The notes under the pieces: generated by a model
What the model saw: the letters and a program-made list of their open reading frames with translations, nothing else
What the model was told of the DNA's origin: nothing
Database searches by the model: none
NCBI GenBank assembly: GCA_030068145.1
Contig: JAPJBO010000905.1
Coordinates: forward strand, 1 to 64,000
Reading direction: 5' to 3'
Source of the DNA: Diplonema papillatum
Taxonomy: Eukaryota; Euglenozoa; Diplonemea; Diplonemida; Diplonemidae
DNA: 64,000 nt
Shown here: one piece after another, positions 55,928 to 64,000 of the stretch
How the letters are laid out: the number at the start of each line of letters is the position of its first letter
Position numbering within the stretch: the stretch's first letter is position 1
Translations under genes and position numbers: made by a program

Positions 55928-57602
55928 CTTCCCTGTGAGGAACCTTCCTAGGAATTCGGGACAACAACATCCGGCCGGGCCACCTCCGAACGGATGGAAG
56001 CAGAAAATCAGGAACACCTCCCCTTTTCGCGAGCTAGAACGCACGGTACAAGGAAGCCAGGCTTCACTTGTTCGGCGGCACTGCAGAGCCACGGGCTATG
56101 GGTCAAGCGGCCTCTAACTTCGCACACAAAGCACCTAGCCTTGACACAACGAGCCCGTAGGCCAGTCAGCCACAAGGCAAGAGCCGACCGGGCTTTAACA
56201 CTAGCTGCGGTTCGACCGCCGTAACGCTCTCGCCCCCAGATGCTAGTGTCTATTCTCTTCTTTTCACTTGGTTTTCCGGCTGTTTTGCGTGGGCGTGCGC
56301 TGGATTGTGGACGAACGCCTCTAAGCCAGTCGCCCAGCTGCGGCGAAGAGTGCTGGGCAGCTATGAACTCGGAGTTCCGATATATTGCCAAAAGGCTCTC
56401 GGCCGGAAGAGGAATGAAGTTACACGAGCGGCAGGTTAGAATGACGAGCAGGTGCAATGTTAGTCCCGTCGTGAGAAACTTTCATTTAGATCTCGTGTTC
56501 CATACGAGTCCGAATGGACGCGACAAGCAGCCTCACGTCCACGAGTGAGTAGGCAGACATCGTCACGCAGCGCTGGCTTCGCGCCGACCTCATTGTGCTG
56601 TTCTGAAGGCTTCGCCAGACAGGCCGCCTTTCCTTGAAAAGGTGGTTGCCGGCTATCGCGAGAATAGGGAGGGGGTAGTCGGTATTGAGCGAAATAACGC
56701 GACGCCGTAGTTATTCATATCTTGCTAGGGAATACTGAGGCTTCGAAGGCCCTAGAGTTCGCAGCAGAGGCAGGAGGAACATCATTGGCCATGCATCGAT
56801 AAAAGACGAGGGCATTTGGCTGCCGTTGAAGGGTCCTGGTTACTCCGTGTCACCTGATCTCTCAGCGTTGGCATGCAGGGCACTGGGTAGAGGTCGCATT
56901 TCGCTGTGATGACGCGAAGACGCTGCAGCTTGAGTTACCAGTTGAACTCCCCAAACAGACACTTCAGTGCGGGCAAGGGAGGAACAGAAGAAAGTGGGAA
57001 CGCGGGTAGCACCGAGAGCGCCACACCTAAGCGCCTTCAATCTGAGCCCAAACCTCGGCCCTGGTGAAGTACATGCCGTCACTGAGGGGTCATTTTCTCG
57101 CTGATTTGACCGGCCTCCTTCCGACTGCAGGTCTGAGAAGATCCGCGGGCAAAAGGTGCTGCTTTTGACGGCAAGCCTTGCGGCTATTTGACGGCCAAGG
57201 TTGTCGCCAATGTTGCATGTAGCAAGTGGTGGCTTACAAAGCTTCCAGATGCTGGGTTAGCCGCTGGAATCAGCGTAGTTTACAAGTCACCAGCATACTG
57301 AGATGGATACATCACACACTGAAGCCGACTGTGACCACCGTGAACGATCTCTCGTTACAACATGTTGGCGAGGCCAGTGCACTCTGGAGGGGTGCCTTGT
57401 TCGCTCCGATTGGGGAACACCATATGTGGGAATTGTTTTTCAATCCGAAAGTGCACGACATGGCGTGTGTACTATACTCGGTAACTCTAAGGAAACACTA
57501 CGAAGAGGAACTCGAAGAGACATGTACTAAATGGGAACGACATGCGGGAGAAACGGCACGGAATCGTTGAGCGAAAATATGGAGAAAGTGAGAGGTGCTT
57601 TC
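55928..57602. other. intergenic, no gene recognised
   Basis: A 114-codon plus frame (57226-57570, GTG start) has an acidic, helical C-terminus (LRKHYEEELEETCTKWERHA), but no motif or clear splice signals. Otherwise featureless. Confidence 0.35.
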
Positions 57603-57620
57603 TACCGCGCTGACCTTTTC

Positions 57621-57666
<46 letters not shown>
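57603..57666. repeat. degraded R4 tail and (GA)n joint to R5
   Basis: 'ctaccgcgctgaccttttcc' resembles the R4/R6' end; GA with an AAAG interruption follows from about 57624. Confidence 0.8.
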
Positions 57667-57670
<4 letters not shown>

Positions 57671-60227
57671 AATAGAGCATCTATTTTGTATCGGAAAGTA
57701 GGTGCGAGATCAGGCAAACCTTGTGCGCTAGCTTCGTTTAACCGTGAATCTAATAATCAGGGCTGACCCCACATTCTCGCTTTCATTTTATTTCCATTCT
57801 CCTCCTAATCATACACTACCCTCCGGGAAAAATGCCGGTACACACGGGTAGCACGCGCCGCCGGGCCGCACGGACCAGCCGTCGGCTGATGGATCCTGAC
57901 TGGGCGGCGGCTGAGGAAGCTGCCGACAAGGCCACCCGGGAGTGGCGGGTATGGAACCCTTGCGAGCCCGGGGAGTCGGCGGCCCCCCGTTCGCCGGCGG
58001 GAAAGGGGGAGAAAGCCGGTCGGAGCTGAAGACCGGCATGGAACGGTCGTCTGGGGACTGGTCCCCCCTGGCCGACTGCAGACTTGAAGGACCTGGCGGG
58101 AGTACGACGGAGGCTCTACTCCCGCCTCCGGCTGGCAACGCCGCACAACGCGAAGACCCGGGAAGCGCTTCCACGAATGCACCCGGGCACTCGGAATTAG
58201 CTCATCCTACCCTTTGCGACAGCCGTTTCCCGACACGACAGAAACAACCCTTGCCCGACGCCGGCTTCTCGCCTCGGCAGGTCAGGGGGTTGAAGTCGCG
58301 AAGGTCCAGGTTGCTCAGGGGGAGGAGGCTTTTCCTCCGGCTCCACCCCCATTTCTACGACCCTCCTACCGCAGTTCCTCTCGGGTACCTCCCACCAGAA
58401 ACGAGAGGTCTCATTCCGGGCATCGGTGCCCCGAGATCTGCGAGGCCGCTAGACGTCACGGCAGTGCCGCCGATCGATCTCCGCAAGCTCCGGAGCCTCG
58501 CCGGCCCCGGGGCCCGCTTGCACGGCTTGCTTGACCTCCTAACGGACGGGCACTCCTTCCGACGGAAGTTGTTGGGCACTCCTCTCGTGCCGGGTCGGAA
58601 GAGCGACGCGTTTGCCCGCCATGCGCAGACGCTGGAAAGCGTTGGGTTTGTGGAGCGCGTCCCCCGTTCGGAGCCGCTGAAGTGCGTCCTTCCGGCTTTT
58701 GCTGTTGAAAAGGGCGAACAGCACTCGCGGGCCATCGTTGACGGCCGCCCGCTGAACGAGCTGATGGAGCCCCCGCCGAAGTTCAGCCTCTTGCGTGTCG
58801 ACGAGGTCATCGCCAAGATGATGTCGAAGTCGTACGCAGTCGTCGTTGACCTGAAGTCCTACTTCTTCCAGTTCCCAGTAGGACGGTCGACGTCAGCTTT
58901 CTTCGGGCTCCGCACAAGGAAGCTCGACGGGGGCGTGGCTCTGTATAGGTGGCGCCGGCTGACGATGGGCTGGTCTTTCTCGCCCGTGATTGCGCAGGAC
59001 TCGGCGCTTGTCATCACGGAGCCTGCCGGGGACGATAAGATAGTCTGGTACGACGACTGGGCCCTCGTTGAAGACTGTCCGGATGCGCTTCGCGCCGTGC
59101 GCGACCGAGTTTTGCGGCGTGCCCGCAAGGTGCGCATGACAGTCAACGACGAGAAGTCCGTCCTCGAGCCCAGCTCGAAACCAGTCGTCCTCGGGGTAGA
59201 ATTCGACCTCGCGGCGAAGACGTACAGGCTGAAACAGGAGTGGGCGAGAAAAGCGCACCTGCTGTTTTGCTCAGCTGAGTCGGCACAGATGACCGTGCGC
59301 GGGATCTGGAAGGTCGTCGGGACCGCCATCTGGGCGTGGACGGTGTGGGGCACGCCGCTTTGCAGAGTGAGCCCGGTGCTTGCGTGGATGGGGACACTGG
59401 CGCATCAGGTCCTAACAGGCACCCTGGGCTGGGAGTCGCTGGTTCGAGTGAGCGACGACGTCCTTCCTTTCCTTGCTGGGGTGAGGCGGCGTCTGTCGGG
59501 GAACCGGTGGGTCACGTTCGACATGCAGCAGCGGGATACCCTCGTCGAGGCATGGTCCGACGCCAGCATGCAGGGATGGGCCTGGCTAGTGGATTCCATG
59601 GCAATGTGGGGACCGTGGAGAGATATCCCGCAGCATATCTTCTTTGCCGAATTAACGGCGGCAAAGTTTGCTATTGCGTACGCGGCTTCGCGCTCTCCGC
59701 TATCGACAATAAGAATCTTTGTCGACAACTTGCCCGCCGTGAACTGTCTGAGGAATTGGAAGTCGAAGACCCAACTCGGGAACTTCATCCTCTGCCAGGT
59801 CCGCGACGTGTTGGAAGAACACCAATGTGTTCTCGAGACTGTGTGGGTTCCGACCGCTGAGCAATTAGCGGACGTATGGACACGAGACCCATACAGGCAA
59901 GGCATTCCGCCTCCTCGCGTCCCTTTCTGCATTGCGTGATGTCGGCCTATTTCTATTTTCTCACGTCTGAGGACGTTGCTAGAGGATTACGGGAAGTGCG
60001 TCCAGCCACCCTGTCGTCCATCTCAGTGTTAGCGCTCCGCGCAGCACCATTGTTTTGTGAGCACGCCCGAGGGCGCTGTTTATCTGTTTTGAGCTACCCG
60101 GAGGCAGCCGGATGTCAGCTCCTTTAGTTTCACGTCCAGGGATTCTATTCCACATTCTCGCTTTCATTTCACCAACCCTGTGACAATTATCATCTTCACC
60201 GTTTCTGCCAACGCGACCTTTTCCGAG
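57667..60227 (+). mobile_element. RT-RNase H module C in cassette R5-R6'
   Basis: Same length and layout as 40876-43436 (offset 16791). 20-bp cores at 57769-57788 and 60150-60169. Differences noticed only in left R5 (TTTTGT for TTTGGT; GGCTGA for GGCTTA). Confidence 0.87.
57951..59939 (+). CDS. DIRS/VIPER-like RT-RNase H, module C (intact)
   Basis: 662 residues, identical in sequence to module B at 41160-43148, including RT motifs (DLKSYFFQ, MGWSFSPVIAQ, WYDDW) and the RNase H D-E-D set. The accompanying small ORF at 57832-58029 is identical as well. The absence of visible coding changes implies duplication so recent that no divergence has accrued, or gene conversion. Confidence 0.92.
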   Translation: MEPLRARGVGGPPFAGGKGGESRSELKTGMERSSGDWSPLADCRLEGPGGSTTEALLPPPAGNAAQREDPGSASTNAPGHSELAHPTLCDSRFPTRQKQPLPDAGFSPRQVRGLKSRRSRLLRGRRLFLRLHPHFYDPPTAVPLGYLPPETRGLIPGIGAPRSARPLDVTAVPPIDLRKLRSLAGPGARLHGLLDLLTDGHSFRRKLLGTPLVPGRKSDAFARHAQTLESVGFVERVPRSEPLKCVLPAFAVEKGEQHSRAIVDGRPLNELMEPPPKFSLLRVDEVIAKMMSKSYAVVVDLKSYFFQFPVGRSTSAFFGLRTRKLDGGVALYRWRRLTMGWSFSPVIAQDSALVITEPAGDDKIVWYDDWALVEDCPDALRAVRDRVLRRARKVRMTVNDEKSVLEPSSKPVVLGVEFDLAAKTYRLKQEWARKAHLLFCSAESAQMTVRGIWKVVGTAIWAWTVWGTPLCRVSPVLAWMGTLAHQVLTGTLGWESLVRVSDDVLPFLAGVRRRLSGNRWVTFDMQQRDTLVEAWSDASMQGWAWLVDSMAMWGPWRDIPQHIFFAELTAAKFAIAYAASRSPLSTIRIFVDNLPAVNCLRNWKSKTQLGNFILCQVRDVLEEHQCVLETVWVPTAEQLADVWTRDPYRQGIPPPRVPFCIA

Positions 60228-60670
<443 letters not shown>

Positions 60671-61259
60671 GTTGGTGCAATTGTGGTGCACCAGCGGTTG
60701 GGTGGTTATTTTCTATTTTGTGTACTTCTCCATGCGCGCACTTTCACACTGTACCTTGGCCAAGAGGGTCATGTTGTCCAGTTTTCTGACGAACTGCTGG
60801 CTGTGTACAAACAGAACTGCCGGTCGACCGCTGGCTGCACTACAATCCTGTCTGGTTGGGACCTCAGAACCACCAACAGGGCTCCTTTAGCTTTCTCTTC
60901 AACTTCCTGATGAACCCGAATGTTCACAAATGGGACTGCCGACTGAAGCGCGGCCGATTCACGCGGCATCCCAGACGACATCACTCTGAATCCTGTGCGC
61001 TCACTTGGGAAACGGGGGACTCTGGATCGCCACTTGGAGTTCAAAAGAAACCCGACAATGCCGTCGGGACGGGAGTGGGTGGCGGCGTTGGGGCAGGTGT
61101 CGGGTAGTCTGGCACGGGCGTGCAGATGCACATCGGACACTCGTCGCATTCGACCGGCATGGCTGTGGGACGGGTGTGTATACTTAACTAGCTAGGGTTT
61201 ACCAGCTTGCGTTCTTGCCGGGTATTTCCTGGTGCCTGGTGTCTGACTTCTTCCGCCAG

Positions 61260-61508
61260 GTGATTCCTGTCACTTCTTTCTTCACCTCTCAATGGTTTCA
61301 AATTTTGAGACCGGGTGTTTTGCAAGTCGGCAAGTTGACAATTGAGACGGTAGTGAGGGGTGAGCAGTCTGCGAACAAGCAGTCCCAGTCCCCATCCCTC
61401 TCCGTTCGGACATGGAAACGAACGGTCAATAACATCACCAAGGAAGTCGTCAGAAAGCCCATTGAAGACAATGACAAGCAACTCCTCCAGGAAGTTGCTG
61501 CTCAATAG
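61260..61508 (+). CDS. possible terminal exon, unknown protein
   Basis: After an acceptor-like TTCTTCCGCCAG, the plus frame is open for 82 codons to TAG with protein-like sequence (VGKLTIETVVRGEQSANKQS; WKRTVNNITKEVVRKPIED). If real it is the only plus-strand host exon. No family recognised and no partner exon found. Confidence 0.3.
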   Translation: MIPVTSFFTSQWFQILRPGVLQVGKLTIETVVRGEQSANKQSQSPSLSVRTWKRTVNNITKEVVRKPIEDNDKQLLQEVAAQ

Positions 61509-61742
61509 ATCTGGGTCTTCTGAACGTATTTAGGTGAAGCACTGCAATCGATCCAAAGTCACATTGTAAGTAGCTTTAGAGTTTCTTAGTGACACGCAGC
61601 TTCCTTCCGACACCAAGAAAAAGGTGTCGGAAAAAATAAATAATGAGGGCGGGTTACGCGAAGCACTCCGGGTATGAGGCAGTGCGCAAACGGGCAGAAT
61701 GAAAGCTCGTCCACCGGAGTCTTTCCCTGTTTTGTATTCAGG

Positions 61743-62792
61743 TTAGGAATTCAGACCAACCAAAACACGTTGCCTACTCTTCGGAGCATCCCAAAGAACA
61801 ATCAACCGAAGAAAAAGCATACAGAACAAGGTGAGTCCGAATACCGAGTTGACCAGGATGAGAAACATCAGGGCGTATACAATCTTCTTGAAACCAGCGT
61901 CTTCTCCTGTGGTTTGGCATAAGGGAAGCATTGTCAGAGGACACCAGGAGAGGTACTACGTAATTTGACGCCTTGCACGTACCAGGGGAATTAGACGAAT
62001 CTCCTTCCGAACACGCTGCCAGCGTTCTTCGAGTTTACAATTAATTGCTATTTCGAGAAAGACCCATCTTGACCTAAATCACAGATTGGCTGTGAGGGAA
62101 ATCTGGTAACAGACCCCGGCATTGCCGTCTGTAGGCGTGCAGACTTCAGGAATAAGAGCAATTAATACGCTTCATCTTCACTCCTTGGCGGCTTGGCCTC
62201 ACCATGGGGTGCTCACTCATTTGAAATCGAAGACTTTCACAGCTTCCATTACGCCACCGTTACGCTCTTGAGAACAGACAGTTGATACGCCAGAGATTGC
62301 TTTTTCACACACAATGAGTCCTGGGGTGTGTGCTATGTTGTAATTCCCCTGAGGGTTGCTCTCTCCCTGCGTGCTTCAGCTTTCTCGCGTGTGCTGCCCG
62401 GAATGGCCGTTTCTGGAGCAAATGGGCGAGGTTTATGGTCGAGTACTTTTCTGTTTCCTTCGCAGCTGCCCGGAACCTGAGGATTTGCAGTACTTATTCA
62501 AAAATGCCGGGTGATGCCGCTTGTACTCATTTCCGGAGAGGACTTGCCTTCCGTTAGTTACGGTTCACATACCTTTTACGCGATGCCATCTGATGAGGGT
62601 AAACATGACGCTCAGGAAGCCGACGTTGCTGACCGCCAGCAGGATCGGGAACCCATTGCCACCCGCGAATAACGGCAGAATGGCGCCCACCAGGCCCAGC
62701 GCCGTTACGGTGAAGATCAGGAACTTGTACAGTACCTGGAACCCGTTGCTCTCGTTGCCTTCGAGCAGGCCTTCGACACTGTCTTTGATCAT
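61743..62792 (-). CDS. small multi-pass membrane protein, 2 exons
   Basis: Exons 62573-62792 and 61743-61906 join in phase 1 (AAAG/GTATGT ... CCACAG/GA), giving 127 residues. Hydrophobic segments at about 22-42 (LYKFLIFTVTALGLVGAILP), 48-68 (FPILLAVSNVGFLSVMFTLI) and 82-112 (IVYALMFLILVNSVFGLTLF and on) predict three or four membrane passes with short loops. The N-terminus is acidic and the C-terminus basic. No family recognised; the protein is too short for a transporter unless it oligomerises. Confidence 0.65.
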
Positions 62793-64000
62793 GATGTTGA
62801 ACCGCCTTTCCCCCCCTCCCTTCGTGTGTTGCCGCCGGGTACTAATTTTCGTATATTGCGCGAGTTGCGGGCTCGCTCATGCTGCCTGGCACTCGTTTTT
62901 GTCACTTTTATTACGTGGGAGCAAAAGGAAATGTAGAACCCTTGTGCAGGGCTGGTTAGCCACAACTTGCCACAATGTGGCCCATTGCTATATAAACGAC
63001 ATAATCGAGCCTGATCGAGGCTGATCGTCTGTGATCGTTTGGGCTAGTTTGGGTTAGACTGCAAATAATCTGTGGCGATAATCTGCATTAGCCACGGACG
63101 ACTACCTCTTCGATCGTACCGTGTCGTGCTTCTGGCGTTTGCACTCATTCGAATCGTCGTCCCCGCGCGGTCGCTTTGCGACCCTTCCCTTCCTTGCCGG
63201 TTTGCATGCTTCTGCGGCCCTCGCCTTCGCTTGTGGGTCTTATCAGATGCAGAACGCCGGGCGTGGAAACCACCAGGTGCGCATTGGCAAGGACGGGTGT
63301 CGATCCCCTGGCTGGTGACATTTCTTCGCTGGTCTTTTTCGGCGAGTTTTTGCTCGTGATCAGCTCCGATGAAGAGATCCATGAAAAATGGACCCGGGGA
63401 TCAGAGAGTATGTGCGTGGTTCGTGGGTCCTTACAAGTTGTACTTTTTCGCATTTTTTGGCCCTAACTACGGGTATATTTCCAGTTTCGGACACAATCCA
63501 TTATTCCACTTTTTGAGCTATCACGAGCTACCGGGAGCTACCCGGTACGTGCGAGGTAAAGGGCACCGGGTTACGGCGGATAAGGAACCCGCCAGTTTTG
63601 CAATGACAAATCCCCTGTTTTGCGACATTCTTTTGCTGGCCCGTGTAGCAGACTTTCTCGTCGACTTTATGCTCACGTTCAGCTCCGATGAGGAGATTTG
63701 TGCAAAATGGGCCCAGGGAACCCATAGTATGTGCGTGGTTCGTTGTGCGTGGTTCGTTGAGGCTTTCCGATGTTCAGGGCACCAGGCATGAAAACTACAC
63801 CGCGGAATGCAAATTTTTGCATCACAGAATCACGCCAAAACGGTCAAAACTACCAGCGCATAGTGTTGTTTCGTCGGGGTCAAATGTCAAAAAACGCGCC
63901 CTGCGGGAATTGATAATTTCACGTGCACAGGCATTTGAACCAAGAACCCTGAAATGGAAACTTCGAATTCCACGATTTCCGCTTTCACGCGGATCCACGT
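62793..64000. other. intergenic with diverged tandem duplication
   Basis: 63341-63425 and 63669-63745 share 'cagctccgatga(a/g)gagat', 'aaaatgg(a/g)ccc' and 'agtatgtgcgtggttcg'; spacing is about 328 bp. 63005-63040 has short 'tgatcg' repeats. No gene. Confidence 0.5.

Noticed and set aside
57226..57570. possible 114-residue plus-strand gene
   Set aside because: Starts at GTG, with no ATG, splice signal or motif; mentioned only in the intergenic entry.

Overview
The window is nuclear DNA of a eukaryote, probably a unicellular one. Protein-coding genes are split by GT-AG introns of about 0.3-1.4 kb, and dispersed repeats and retroelements fill most of the space. The species cannot be named from sequence alone. 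Nine host genes or near-complete gene models are supported, all on the minus strand: an atypical small GTPase (715-1437), an L-threonine 3-dehydrogenase-like SDR enzyme (5636-8191, 3 exons), a calmodulin-regulated SK-type potassium channel (9835-11831, 2 exons), a DUF5071-like protein (12697-13098), a CCCH zinc-finger protein (14019-14384), a large polyQ/disordered protein (16295-18199), two coiled-coil proteins (27397-29869, 2 exons; 49001-52841, 4 exons), an NADH-cytochrome b5 reductase (32848-35115, 3 exons), plus a small multi-pass membrane protein (61743-62792, 2 exons). For the split genes, splice sites were chosen so that reading phase is kept across every junction.

Three stretches (about 18.8-27.1 kb, 38.0-47.4 kb, 57.6-60.7 kb) are mobile DNA of two kinds. 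One is a degenerate non-LTR (LINE) family with reverse transcriptase, a C-terminal zinc knuckle and RNase H. The other is a DIRS/Ngaro/VIPER-like tyrosine-recombinase retroelement family, whose parts are scattered: one gag + tyrosine recombinase + pre-RT module (22.4-25.0 kb), three copies of one RT-RNase H module (20.4, 41.2 and 58.0 kb; the last two almost identical) and one divergent RT-RNase H module in the opposite orientation (38.8-40.7 kb).

The most unusual feature is how these parts are joined. Short non-coding cassettes (called here R1-R6) are concatenated, and nearly every joint is a pure (GA)n tract. Coding modules sit inside the cassettes between short perfect direct repeats (16 bp for gag-YR, 20 bp for RT-RH), and 'empty' cassettes with one copy of the same short repeat occur in the same window. 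This looks like a modular or segmented recombinase-encoding retroelement, or a family that targets (GA)n tracts.

A second unusual segment is about 1 kb of bacterial-type sequence (53.33-54.31 kb): the C-terminal third of ATP-dependent PEP carboxykinase followed by a truncated Bacteroidota-like tRNA (guanine-N7)-methyltransferase. It is cut at both ends and embedded in eukaryotic repeat DNA, so it is either a transferred fragment from an endosymbiont-like bacterium or an assembly chimera.

Other structure includes a tandemly multiplied 3' exon end of the polyQ gene with a 29-bp minisatellite, a decayed partial copy of the potassium-channel C-terminus, a 14-bp-stem hairpin, and several dispersed SINE/MITE-like families in introns and intergenic DNA. 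No tRNA, rRNA or CRISPR array was found.
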